Translations under genes and position numbers: made by a program
Notes under the pieces: model-generated
Databases searched by the model: none
The model's input: the letters and a program-made list of their open reading frames with translations, nothing else
What the model was told of the DNA's origin: nothing
Assembly (NCBI GenBank): GCA_032718475.1
Contig: JAUCBJ010000315.1
Location: 26,858 to 90,857, forward strand
Direction: 5' to 3'
Origin: Nemertoderma westbladi
Lineage: Eukaryota > Xenacoelomorpha > Nemertodermatida > Nemertodermatidae
DNA length: 64,000 bases
In this document: positions 22,062 to 32,106 of the stretch, piece by piece
Position numbering within the stretch: position 1 is the stretch's first letter
How the letters are laid out: each line of letters opens with the position of its first letter

Positions 22062-25000
22062 TCAGTACATATCTGGGTCAACACCCCGAATCCCCGCCCC
22101 ATCCCCAAACCCGAGGCCCCGCCATGGCCTCCTACCACCCCGGAGGCACAGAGAGGTCGCCCGAAGGAGACCAAACTGCAGCCGCCGCCTCACCGCACCC
22201 AAAACCTCTCCCAAACCCCGCTGTCTCATCCCGACCCTCTTAGAGCATAGGGTCTCCGCAAGGTGCCGGATGAATACAGCCGCCTCCGCACCCCACACAC
22301 CGTCGGTGGAACACACCAACGGGGTGAAGTGCATCCTGCGGGATTCGCAGGCCTCCTGGTAGTGGGCCCGCTTGACCCGCTCCCTCTGGGCGAGTAAGGT
22401 CTCCGTTGAGGCGTTGGAGCGAACATAGGAAGTGGCGTCGAGATTTATAATCGATACGTCGAAAGACGCCACTACCTGGTTCGCCCAAACACCCCTGGAT
22501 ACCAAATCCGCCCTCACCCCCTCCACAGCCTGCCCATCCGAGACCAGGTGACCTTCGGCCAGGGTGACCTCCCGCTCGACGTTAGTCGCACCGAAGGCCT
22601 CCGCAAGAAGGTCACCAAACACGTCCCGGATCTCATTGTGCCGGCGAATAACTAGCCCTCCGACCTTGCAGCTGAGAGCGTGCGCAGTGTCGAAGGGCTC
22701 GCCGCAGCCCTCGCAGTTTACTGGAAGGTCTGGGGGCGCCATACTATACCGCAACGCGAGGTTGTCCCGAAAAGACTGCGGGTCCAGGTCGGTGTGGTCT
22801 ATGGGCGAGGGTTGCGCGGAGAGCCATCCACCAGTCTTGTATTTCGCCGCCCGGCTGACAGTTCGGCGCCGATCAGGTGGGAACGCCGCCAGAGAGGCCT
22901 CGAATTTGGCCTTACAGGCGGCGTCCTGTGTCTGTCGACACTCGACAAGGGCTGTCTTGAGGCAGGCGACGTGGTCAGCGACGTGGAGACGCCCGCCAGT
23001 CTCTATGGCCTCCACAATCCTCGCAGTACCGGAAGTCGATGCGAGATGGGCCGGCCCGGATCGCTCGATGGGGTCCCGGATGCCCAGACCACCGTGTCGG
23101 ACCGGGAGAAGCTGGAGCCGATCGAGGGCCGGGCTGTGGGTCGAACCGAAGAGAGAGGGGATGTATCGGTTGACCAACATCGACCGGATCGGAGCGAGTT
23201 CTGACTCGTGTGGGTTGCACACCCGGAGGATGTAGTCCCACTCAGCTTGCAGACAGCGGCTCATCGCTGAGTGGGCTGTCTGGGGGAACTCTGTCGCGAC
23301 GTCCGCTAGGATGTCGATGGACTTCGTCCAGCCAGACACCTTCTCCGCTAGAAACGCACGCTTGCCAACGGAGTCGCCAACATAGCCTCCAAGAAAGCGG
23401 TGGCCATGAGATATCCGGACACCGCTGGAGCCGAATATCTCGTGGGCAGTGTCTTCCAGTCCATGTTTGATAACCAACTGGCTCTTACTCGGCTCGGGGA
23501 AGAATCCGATTGAGGGGCCGAATTCTTTCAGCATCAGCCACCACCGATGTACAGCTGCCAGTCTGCCAACAGCCGATGCGTCGTCAGCGTACCAACACTG
23601 GCAGCATTCCGAGCGCTTGTTGCATGGTTCTTGCACAGCCGGTGAAGTCGGGGGAACGACCGAGTCCATTAGGGGCGCGACATCAGCCTGCACCGCCGGT
23701 GAAGTCGGAGAAACGTCTGAGTCTGTTACGGGCGCGACAACCGCCTGCACCGCCGGTGAAGTCAGAGGAACAATTGAGTCCGTTACAGGTGCGACTGACA
23801 CCTGCACCGCTGGTAAAGTCGGAGGAATGACCGAGTCCGTTACTGGCGAGACAATCGCCTGCACCGCCGGTGAAATTGGGGGAACAATCGAGTCCGTTAT
23901 GGGCGCGACAAACGCCTGCACCTGCACCACCGGTGAATTCAGAGGGACAACCGAGTCCGTTGCGGGCGCGACAACCGCCTGCACCGCCTGTGAAGAAGCT
24001 GCAACGCTGCGGAGAACCCAGATCAGTGGCAACGAGGAACAACAATATCCACCCATTGCTAGTGGGTCGCCCTGCGTGTATCCCTCTTTGCTCCAGAGGG
24101 GAGGGTTCTCTCCTGGGAGGTAGAGAGCAGCGTGGCCGTTGTAGGCGTTGAACATAAACCGCGAGCATCTGTGCCAGTTGATACGGCAGCTCCACAGTGA
24201 GGCTGATCGGCTGATGGAGTTGAATGCGTTTTTGGCATCCACAAGCAGAATGCAGTCGGATTCCTCCTGGTCGAACAGCCCGGTCATGGAGTGTACTGCG
24301 CCCTCGATTCCCGCCTTCAACCCGCCACACAGCTGGTCTGCCCCGCACACCTGGCCGATATCGGACCCGGTAGTAGAGATGATACAGTTCGCGAGGAGTC
24401 TGTAGGGGACCTCCCCGACCCCGATCGGTCGGACACCTGGCTGTTTGTCGAGGGCGACAAGTCGACAGGCTCGGAGAGCCCGGATCTCCCCCCAAGGAAT
24501 CACCGAGTTCGCCATCCGACGCGCGAGGGCAGCGAACGCTTCCCGGAGCCGGCTACTGTGGGTGTCGTACCGTGTCAATAGCGAGTGCCAGAACTCCGCG
24601 TCACCACCCACTGGCCCGGGACTACCCTGCAGGTTCTGCGCGACCTTCAGGACAACCTGGGCGGTGATGTCGACGTCCTCAAAGGGGGGTAGACCACTGG
24701 CAGGGACCGTGAAGACGTCTTGGGGTGGGGTGATGGGGTCAGGGTGTTTCGACTCCAGCACATCTCGTACAGTGATACCGACGCGCTGGCCCTCAGCCTG
24801 GGAGTTGGGGTCCAGGACACAGCCGCCGTCCCTGTCGGTGACACCTCGAATTGCAGCCCGGTTCTGGCGGGTAAGAACCTTACGGTTAAAGATACGGGCG
24901 GCGTTGTCGGTTGTAGTACGACCTGGGCGTCCTCGAGAAGAAGTAAACTTCGAGGCACAGCGCTCTGCCTCGCGTGGCAGCTGTTCGGACTCACCCTGTT

Positions 25001-25619
25001 CCCACATATCTATTCGGCGAATCACGGTTCTGCGAATATCCGCCCCTTTAAACACCTGAGGATCGCGCTGGAACACTGTTGCAGCAAAGCAGAGGAAGCG
25101 CTCCGACGGGTGGACTCCTCGGTTGAGGAGGCCGATCTCGTCCGCGAGCATCCCCGCTGCTCTCCTACCGACGTTTCCGCCGGGAACAAAGTACCGCCGC
25201 GATGGCAGGTGTGTTAGGCGCTCGTGTATGTCCGCCCAGAAGGAGTCGGTAGAGGTGCCCGGTTCGTTGACCCAGACGCCTCCGAAGGCCGACTCGATGG
25301 ATTCCACCAGGGAGAAAAGAGCAGTCGGAGCAAGGGGACCCTCAGGTTCGGGTACCAGAGTGGTATCCATGTCGTCTGAATTAGAGTCTAGGGAGGTGGA
25401 CGAGGGCGAGGTTGAGTTTAGAACCGAGGGTTGAGACGACGAATTCGGAGAGGAATGATTCGTCGACGAACTGGCTGGAAGGACGGTTGCCGTTGGTCCA
25501 TTGGCGCATTGGTTGAGGGTTAGTGGAGTACACGAGGTGCAGGGAACTCCAGCTTTGGAGCACCTGCACCCCCGACAAGCCCCGCTGCGGCAAGTGCAGC
25601 AGCGTTGCGTGGGTGCCAT
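22062..25619 (-). CDS. Non-LTR retrotransposon protein: CXC zinc motif, RT, zinc knuckle, RLE
   Basis: 1185 aa, uninterrupted, ATG at 25619. Residues about 7-34 form a tesmin/TSO1-like CXC cysteine cluster (CCTCRSGACRGCRCSKAG). A Ser/Thr/Pro linker follows. The reverse transcriptase spans about 385-720: KQPGVRPIGVGE (~388), DAKNAFNS (motif A, ~460), GYTQGDPLAM (motif B, ~513) and WYADD (motif C, ~676). Motifs B and C lie about 160 residues apart because of an internal repeat array. A knuckle CEGCGEPFDTAHALSC is at about 968, then a restriction-like endonuclease signature with RADL and FDVSI about 15 residues on (~1034-1055). Order and endonuclease type fit RLE (R2-group) retrotransposons, which reverse-transcribe their RNA at a nicked target. 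Clade not assigned. Much more GC-rich than its surroundings, which suggests recent arrival. No clear target duplication found. Confidence 0.85.
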   Translation of the reverse strand: MAPTQRCCTCRSGACRGCRCSKAGVPCTSCTPLTLNQCANGPTATVLPASSSTNHSSPNSSSQPSVLNSTSPSSTSLDSNSDDMDTTLVPEPEGPLAPTALFSLVESIESAFGGVWVNEPGTSTDSFWADIHERLTHLPSRRYFVPGGNVGRRAAGMLADEIGLLNRGVHPSERFLCFAATVFQRDPQVFKGADIRRTVIRRIDMWEQGESEQLPREAERCASKFTSSRGRPGRTTTDNAARIFNRKVLTRQNRAAIRGVTDRDGGCVLDPNSQAEGQRVGITVRDVLESKHPDPITPPQDVFTVPASGLPPFEDVDITAQVVLKVAQNLQGSPGPVGGDAEFWHSLLTRYDTHSSRLREAFAALARRMANSVIPWGEIRALRACRLVALDKQPGVRPIGVGEVPYRLLANCIISTTGSDIGQVCGADQLCGGLKAGIEGAVHSMTGLFDQEESDCILLVDAKNAFNSISRSASLWSCRINWHRCSRFMFNAYNGHAALYLPGENPPLWSKEGYTQGDPLAMGGYCCSSLPLIWVLRSVAASSQAVQAVVAPATDSVVPLNSPVVQVQAFVAPITDSIVPPISPAVQAIVSPVTDSVIPPTLPAVQVSVAPVTDSIVPLTSPAVQAVVAPVTDSDVSPTSPAVQADVAPLMDSVVPPTSPAVQEPCNKRSECCQCWYADDASAVGRLAAVHRWWLMLKEFGPSIGFFPEPSKSQLVIKHGLEDTAHEIFGSSGVRISHGHRFLGGYVGDSVGKRAFLAEKVSGWTKSIDILADVATEFPQTAHSAMSRCLQAEWDYILRVCNPHESELAPIRSMLVNRYIPSLFGSTHSPALDRLQLLPVRHGGLGIRDPIERSGPAHLASTSGTARIVEAIETGGRLHVADHVACLKTALVECRQTQDAACKAKFEASLAAFPPDRRRTVSRAAKYKTGGWLSAQPSPIDHTDLDPQSFRDNLALRYSMAPPDLPVNCEGCGEPFDTAHALSCKVGGLVIRRHNEIRDVFGDLLAEAFGATNVEREVTLAEGHLVSDGQAVEGVRADLVSRGVWANQVVASFDVSIINLDATSYVRSNASTETLLAQRERVKRAHYQEACESRRMHFTPLVCSTDGVWGAEAAVFIRHLAETLCSKRVGMRQRGLGEVLGAVRRRLQFGLLRATSLCLRGGRRPWRGLGFGDGAGIRGVDPDMY
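23634..23993 (-). repeat. 57-bp coding minisatellite inside the RT domain
   Basis: Six in-frame 19-residue units of the type VVAPVTDSVVPPTSPAVQA, one with two extra residues, at protein residues about 540-660. Units differ at several positions, so the array is not brand-new, yet the frame is kept. It falls between RT motifs B and C. Confidence 0.95.
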
Positions 25620-25639
25620 TACTGCATTATTAGAATCAA

Positions 25640-26010
25640 AATATCAAGTCAGAAGTCAGCAGTACAGCTGTACTGCCTGTACGTCAGGCCCGTATCGTGC
25701 GGGGGGCTTTGGGGGCACTGCCCCCCCAGAGAAGTCCCACTGCCCCCCCAGAGAAGTCCCACTGCCCCCCCAGACATGTATTGTTCACTCGTCTTGTTCA
25801 CAGTTAATTAATAATAATATTGTTGGTAATCAATATTATTGGATTCACATACTCCTGCCCACTGACCTGACCTGACTCCCCACCATTCCATTTGGTCCAA
25901 TTCCTATAATACTACATGACATTAATATACCTACCTACCTGTAATAATTACTAAAAATACTCGAAAGCTCTAGGTTCTCTCATTGGCTACCGGGGGGGTA
26001 TAGGGGTTGT
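25640..26010. other. 5' flank of the retrotransposon ORF, with a short tandem repeat
   Basis: A 24-bp unit (CACTGCCCCCCCAGAGAAGTC) repeats about 2.7 times at 25717-25775. A similar C-run/CAGA sequence plus GCAGGCCCGTAT-like text occurs at 28365-28445 in inverse orientation, so this may be the end of another repeat. No gene seen. Confidence 0.5.
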
Positions 26011-26012
26011 TT

Positions 26013-26838
26013 GTTGTTGACCGAGGAGTACTCTCAGAATCATTAGAGGGAGCCCAACGGCTCCTCAGCTCATTAGAACATGCTGCTTCTAGTGTTGGTC
26101 TTTTTATTAACTCCAGAAAGACCAAAATTCTGACCGTTAACTTTGAAAGTCCTCAGCAAGTCTCTGATCGGATGAGCATAAGCTCAAAGGATGGTATGCT
26201 TGAGCATGTGGACGACTTCTGTTACCTGGGATCATGGATCCGGAAGTCAGGTGAGGACCTTCGAATACGTAAGGGAAAGGCATGGGTAGCCTTGAATAGG
26301 CTTTCCAGGATTTGGAAGTCACCGAGAATTAATCGGAAACTTAAGGTCCGATTATTTAGAGCGGCAGTAGTTCCAGTACTCCTCTACGGGAGTCCATGCT
26401 GGGCTCTAACTGCTGAGGACACCAAATCTCTGGATGGCACATTCACAAGAATGCTACGCCGGGTTCATTGTGTCAAGTACAATGCACACATCTCCAACCA
26501 GACACTATATAACATTGGAGGTGTCTCATTGGTTCCCCCAAGCTTGACACTAGAACAAAATCGCCTCCGCTTTGCAGGACATTGCTTTCGCCGTGAGGAC
26601 CAGCCAGTGCATAATCTTGTACTTTGGCAGCCTCATGGAGTGAATAAGCATGGTGGACAGCCCATGACTTTCTTGAGACGCATCTTAAAGGACACTGGCC
26701 TTAAAGATGCGGATGATCTAGCAAATGTCATGGGTGATAGGGAGTTGTGGCGGTGCAATTTTGTTGACAAGCCGGCACAGCATTCTTAAAAATGCAGCTG
26801 CAATGCAGCATGCCGATCCTAGTAGTAGTTGTTGACCG
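26013..26838 (+). mobile_element. 5'-truncated RTE-like retrotransposon with 11-bp target duplication
   Basis: GTTGTTGACCG flanks the insert at 26013-26023 and 26828-26838. The 3' end is the CTAGTAGTAG tail. The open frame (26007-26789, starting in flank) covers the end of the RT palm and the whole C-terminal region: SSVGLFINSRKTKILTVNF, then VVPVLLYGSPCWALT, RLRFAGHCFRRED and DRELWRCNFVDKPAQHS. This layout is typical of RTE-related APE-type elements. The endonuclease and catalytic RT motifs are missing, so it cannot be autonomous. It is the best-preserved member of a family present at least eight times in the window. Confidence 0.85.
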
Positions 26839-26965
26839 TTGACCCATTGTCTATTTGCTTGTAGTTTGGGAGCCAGCTTGCAGCTAAAAGGCTTGGCGCT
26901 GAGGGTTGCTTGCGCTGGTATCCATAGCTAAAAATTGTTGTAACTTAGCCTTAACCATATTATAC

Positions 26966-28286
26966 CTGAAGTGGGTCCTTCGCGCAGCACGTGACATAAA
27001 TTTATGCAAGTGTAATCTTGAAAGCAAAATAAGCAAAATCTAAGCAGATGCCCTTGATCACTTTACACCAGCCTAGAGGCGGGCTTGAAAACTGCAGTCG
27101 ATTTAAACCTTGTACTCTCTTTGAGGTCATTTTTGACCCATCGAAGATTTAAACTTACACAATTTTATCACACATTGATATTTTATCTCGAAATTTTGTG
27201 ACATTTATTATTTTATAGTACTTGTCAATTAGAAAAACAAAAATGTAAAAATTTGCAAGGGGGTCTATTCAATTTTACAATTTATAGGGGCCTACACATC
27301 GTGTTTTGTACCTGTACCATTCAATATCAACGAAAAACTTTTTTTGATTTCAACTCAGTTCGCAAACTTAGTTTGATACCAAAATCTTCTAGTATTCCTA
27401 CTGCATTGATATTATGCTCATTTAGAACCGCAATGACCGATTTAGTTGTAGTAGACACCTTCAAAACAAGCATAAAGCGAATAGTTTTTGAGATATTTGT
27501 CAGGTATTTGTCAATATCGCATCAAGGCGCTAATTTTGACTTGTGCCGGACTTCACATTATCTGCAATATCTCAAAAACTATTCGCTCTATGCTTGTTTT
27601 GAAGGTGTCTACACCAACTAAATCGGTCATTGGGGGCGGTTCTAAATGAGCGTAATATCAATGCAGTAGGAATAATAGAAGTTGATCATCACAAAAATGG
27701 GGAATATGACTCACTTGCACCAAGGGCGGGTACTGGCCATGTGCCTGTGGGAATATTTCCTGTCATCCCCAAATCAAAATTTTGGTATCTATCGAAGTTT
27801 GGGCTCATTTGATGACATCTGATGTGCAAACTCAGTTTAAATTCGACAAAAATTTTTTCGGACCACCCCAACCCTCTCATTTACCTGAGGTCAAAATTGA
27901 ACTCAAAGAAACTGTTTGAGAAACGAAGGGGTACACAAGGGTTAAGACCACATAAAAAGTTTAAATGACACAGCTAATGGTCGAGTACAATTCTGCCAAG
28001 TTTCAGCTTAAACGGATTAAAAGCAAATAAATGGGAGGACATTTAATGTTTAGACATGTAGCCATCTAGCGGGAGACTGTTGAAGTGTTGGGGTCAAAAG
28101 TCGCTAAATAATGTCAAGTTTTGGACATATTTATGCCTACAAATTTTCAATTCGACAGCTTTAAATAAATTCTGCCTTATATGAATGTCAAAATAGTTAC
28201 GTCAACAACTATTTGCCATTATTGACATTCTCCTTAACAGTGTCAATTCGCCAAGGCTCCGCCAACTTCGTGGCTCGCCCCACACA
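26966..28286. mobile_element. MITE, same family as 725-1273 (copy 2)
   Basis: Begins GAAGTGGGTCCTTCGCGCAGCACG and ends CTTCGTGGCTCGCCCCAC. 27960-28200 aligns with 860-1090 of copy 1 (TGCCAAGTTTCAGCTTAAAC in both). It is larger because of extra interior sequence including a long inverted repeat. No transposase. Confidence 0.75.
27384..27682. repeat. Long inverted repeat inside MITE copy 2
   Basis: Arms of about 116 bp (27384-27499 and 27564-27682) with few mismatches around a 64-nt loop. Each arm contains the sequence read as CAAAACAAGCATAAAGCGAA on the left. Possibly a separate foldback element nested in the MITE. Confidence 0.85.
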
Positions 28287-28499
28287 CCTTTAAACAATAT
28301 TGATTTTACTTTATGTACTAAATTAACTCTCACTTTGTTGTATGCTCCCCAAATCCTAGTTATGGGTTTTGCCCCCCCAGATTTGGCCTCTGCCCCCCCA
28401 GATATTATGATCACCATACGGGCCTGCTGTACGTACAGGTAGCAATAGCAGGATAAGGATTGCATGATTGAGTCGTGTCAGTACAGGAGTCAGTACTAG
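28287..28499. other. Short intergenic segment with C-run repeat
   Basis: Contains two CCCCCCCAGAT motifs and GGCCTGCTGTACGTACAGG, related in inverse orientation to 25675-25730. No gene. Confidence 0.4.
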
Positions 28500-29354
28500 T
28501 AAATTATACTTCGCATGATGGCTAATTCAAAGTAAATGAATGAAATTATAAGAGGTTTCAATTGATGGTTGAATAGGAGATGAACTGAAGTGTAACAGGC
28601 CATGACACTGATTGTGCTTTGTGCTACACTACACTAACCATTGTCACACACTGTTACACCTTACATATACGATAGTCATCACTGTATGCTGAAGAATATA
28701 TAGGCCTACCATACTATACCTGTACAACAGTAGTGGATGTATTTTATCTGAATGTGGTCACGCATGATATAAACCGAATACACTGATACTTATCATTGAT
28801 CGACTTAAAGTGGCCGCGTTTTCTAAAAAAGGGGGATTTTGAACTAAACTATAGGCTAAAATAAATTAAAAATATAGAACAGTACGTAGATTCCTTTAAC
28901 TTATCTTCGTATCCTTCGGAAAGGCCAATGAACGGTTTACACCCCACCCGGTACCTCTCACTCTATCGCGAAATTTGGGTTCAAATTCCAACTAATCCCA
29001 TCGCTAATTAGCGGTCTGTGCAATTAGTTTGCTATAGAATGTTTGATTAAGTAGGCCTACCGGCCCTCCTAAACATTACTTGATAAATAGTTTCCAAATT
29101 CATCCAATAGCGGCTTCGCAATGAAAGCTTACAGAAATATAACCAATGATGTGCCTCCAATTTCTACGGTTTAAAATGCCGAAGTAACAAAACTTAAAAA
29201 ACATTTTAAACTTTCATTTTGGCTTTAAAAATATAAATTTATATAAACTGTAACAAAAAGATTATTTATTGAAGAGATACTTGTAATAAAAAATAAATAC
29301 TTTTAATAAAATAAACAACATATTTTAAATTATAAGTAAAACCAAAAAGAGAGA

Positions 29355-30907
29355 ATGTCGAGTTACGAAGGCATGGATTTATTTAGTCTCTTATCAGCAG
29401 ATGAATTAGAAGAAATCAAAGCCTTGGATAGCAACGATGACATGTTTAAAGAGGAAATTCCAGGTAATAATTAAAAAAAAAGTGGTTGAAATTATATTCT
29501 TTCTAAAACGTTCAACTCTAGTGGCTTTTTTTTGCTTTGCTCTCGATAACCTCCAATAAAATAGCAATGTAAAGAGTTTGCGAAACCATTTTGTATTTTT
29601 GTAGGGAGACGATAATAACAGTATTGAACAGTGGTAAGAGACTGTATACGAATCAAATTAAACTTTCCGATTCTAAATATTTTCATTTCGCAGACGCGAC
29701 GAAACCAAAAAAGCGCGGCCCTAAAAAGAAGCGATTGACAAAACTTCGTTTAGTGAAAGTGAAACTTCGACGAAAGAAAGCGAACGCGAGAGAAAGAGGC
29801 CGGATGCACAGTCTGAACGGCGCGTTGGACGGGTTGCGTGGCGTAATGCCACCCGTAGGTGATGTAAAGTTGTCAAAGATTGAAACTCTCCGATTGGCTA
29901 AAAACTATATCAACAGTTTGGCGGAAATTTTGAAGAGAGAAAGAGCGCCGGAAATCGATGAATTCGCCAGGAATCTTACTAAAGGTAATTCGCGTTCCAA
30001 ATGGGGGGGGGGGGGGTGAATCGACGCAAATAACACCTGATTACTCCCAAAAATAAAACAAATCGTGCCTTTGCAACCTGCTCCTTTCCTTATTAATTGA
30101 AAACTTATCATTGAGACGAGAAATAAGTTACCATGCAGGCTTTTTTCAGATACACTCTCGCGTTTTTCTACGTTGGCATAACTCCTTCGAGATTTTCCAA
30201 TAATTATCTTACGACTTAAAAACGCTGTAGTTTGAACATCATGTATATGTCGTTTATTTGTACTTTAAATATATATTAGAATTTGATAATACTACTGCTC
30301 TCCATGTACAATTAAACATATAAACTCTTATATATATCTGTTTTGTATATCTGCATTGTTTCTAACGAGCTGTGCCAGTAGCATCCATTCATACATCAGT
30401 TCTACACAGTTCATATAGTTCTATATATTCTATGAGCAGAAATTTTTAAATTGGGGCTATTTTATTGTTTGTTAAATAATTATTATTTATCGTTTTCCAG
30501 ACCTAAGTATCCCCACCATGCATGCTGTTGCCAAGCAACTATCCTTGGATCCCAATACCACCTTCCCGGAACTTCGCTTCTGCAAATCGAAAACTCTTCC
30601 AAACAAAATCTACAGCCCAACGCATTACTATGGCAACCATGAGTTTATTAACCAATGTAATTCATTTCCATATTCGCCCCCTGGCGGAGTTTGTGGAATC
30701 GAAGATATTCCTACGCGCCCCTACAACGGATTGGATCCCTTCTCTAATACACAATGTAATGGAGAACTCGGGATCTATCACGAGTTATTCATCGGATTCC
30801 GGGATAATTTTAAACCCAACTGGTTTAGGGAAAAAGAAACACTGAGTTACAGAGAGAACTATCCCTTTACTAACTTCCCAATAAACAATAATAATTTAAA
30901 CTGCTAA
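29355..30907 (+). CDS. NeuroD-like: NeuroD-like proneural bHLH transcription factor, intact copy
   Basis: Three exons: 29355-29463, 29694-29984 and 30501-30907, totalling 807 nt and 268 aa. Each intron is GT-AG and interrupts a codon after its first base. Exon 1 is acidic ([20 protein letters not shown]). Exon 2 has the KKRGPKKK nuclear signal, basic region [14 protein letters not shown], helix 1, loop, and helix 2 [13 protein letters not shown]. These are NeuroD-subfamily hallmarks; neurogenins differ in the basic region and loop. Exon 3 opens with a [17 protein letters not shown] segment that fits the conserved Neuro_bHLH region after the bHLH in NeuroD proteins, then a Pro/Asn/Tyr-rich tail. 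The family binds E-box DNA as a heterodimer with E proteins and drives neuronal and endocrine differentiation. AATAAA overlaps the stop (30906-30911). Intron 2 holds a MITE remnant. Confidence 0.9.
30002..30090. mobile_element. Remnant of a G-run-ended MITE in NeuroD intron 2
   Basis: A G-run followed by TGAATCGACGCAAATAACACCTGATTACTC-like text, split here for length: GACGCAAATAACACCTGAT then TACTCCCAAAAAT. This matches one end of the MITE at 54785-55030 in inverse orientation. The left copy carries the same remnant at about 1960-2044. Confidence 0.55.
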
Positions 30908-31312
30908 TAAAGTTCTAACCAAGTTATTTATAATTTGTATTGTAATGTTATTAACTTTTCATATCTCTTGTGAATATGTTAGTTTAGTTGATAAAAATAA
31001 ATTAGTTTAGTTTGTACGATAATGATGTTAATGTAGTACTTTATATTTCATACTCCTGGCTAAATACATTCTGCTCTTTGGGTACAAAATGTTCAACTAA
31101 TGGTGGAGAAAATGAAACGTACAGGCGGAACTTTTTAAACAAACTGTCTAAGATCTGCCAATCCTCCCTGGACACTGAGTTTATCCCAGAAACAGAAAGT
31201 GTGAATCACAAGTAGCACTACAGTACTACAGTACTACTACAGTACTACAGTACCACTACAGTACTACTACAGTACTACAGTACTACTACAGTACTACAGT
31301 ACTACTACAGTT

Positions 31313-31358
31313 TTTTTTTTTTTTTATATATGTCAATTTAATAAAGCAAAATGCCAAC
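31313..31358 (-). mobile_element. Very short retrotransposon 3' end in antisense
   Basis: A T-run at about 31311-31325 followed by ATATATGTCAATTTAATAAAG, microsatellite on both sides. Read on the minus strand it is a few tens of bases ending in poly(A). Family membership is inferred from the shared target, not from sequence. Confidence 0.45.
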
Positions 31359-31410
31359 AAATATATACTACAGTACTACTACAGTACTACAGTACTACTA
31401 CAGTACTACT

Positions 31411-31791
31411 CAGAGTCAGTCAGAGTGTGTTGTGTGGGTTCGCAGGAGGTTGAGTTTCGCCCTTTTGCGGTCAGCCCTCCTGTGCCTTCGCGGCTGTCGA
31501 TCAGCTAAGCGGCGTCCGGTTCGGTGCGACGTGGAGTCGATCATCCACAGCAATGCCGACTGCAACCCGGCGTAGGCGACTGTGGATAACAACCCTCCAA
31601 GTTTGGAGGACAGTCAGACAGTAACATATACTAACTGTAGTATTAATTTAACAGTGTATATTTGTCTGGTTGTTGGTGGTGGTTGCTATGCGATCTGATG
31701 TGCATCAGCTGTTTTTACAAGCTTTAATAATAAATATACGGCTATAGTTTTCCAGGTAGGATAGTAAAAAAAAAAAAAAAAAAAAAAAAAA
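31411..31791 (+). mobile_element. 5'-truncated non-LTR retrotransposon 3' end in the microsatellite
   Basis: Encodes the C-terminal tail VRRRLSFALLRSALLCLRG and stops at 31573-31575. A 3' UTR with AATAAA near 31728 and an A26 run at 31766-31791 follow. Microsatellite lies directly on both sides. It resembles the tail of the protein encoded at 22062-25619 (VRRRLQFGLLRATSLCLRG) and the fragment at 1-305. Confidence 0.8.
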
Positions 31792-32106
31792 CTACAGTAC
31801 TACTACAGTACTACTCCAGTACTACTATAGTACTACGTACAGTACTACTACAGTACTACAGTACTACTACAGTACTACTATACTACAGTACTACTACAGT
31901 AGTACTACAGTACTACTACAGTACTACTACAGTACTACTGTACTACAGTACTACTGTACTACAGTACTACTACAGTACTACTACAGTAATACTACAGTAC
32001 TACTACAGTACTACAATACTACAGTACTACTACAGTACTACTACAGTACTACTACAGTACTACTACTACTACAGTACTACTACAGTACCACTACAGTAGT
32101 AAACAG

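Larger units (their letters stand above)
28500..31220 (+). repeat. Right arm of inverted duplication carrying NeuroD
   Basis: Inverse homologue of 470-4205: module D remnant at 28500-28790, NeuroD upstream flank, the gene, and about 310 bp of 3' flank ending at the microsatellite. It lacks the insertions at 725, 3147 and 3454 of the left arm. Confidence 0.85.
31217..32100. repeat. TAGTACTG-type microsatellite, right copy, with insertions
   Basis: CTACTACAGTACTACAGTA-type units at 31217-31312, 31360-31410 and 31792-32100. Interrupted by two retrotransposon 3' ends, and cut on its far side by the BEL element at 32107. Confidence 0.9.

Noticed and set aside
22564-25434. Several 80-220 codon frames on either strand within 22-25.4 kb
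   Set aside because: Shadows of the GC-rich 1185-codon retrotransposon ORF.
29591-30019. NeuroD start at an internal ATG upstream of the bHLH exon
   Set aside because: That frame reads through intron 1; GT-AG junctions and the matched reading phases support an upstream exon starting at 29355.
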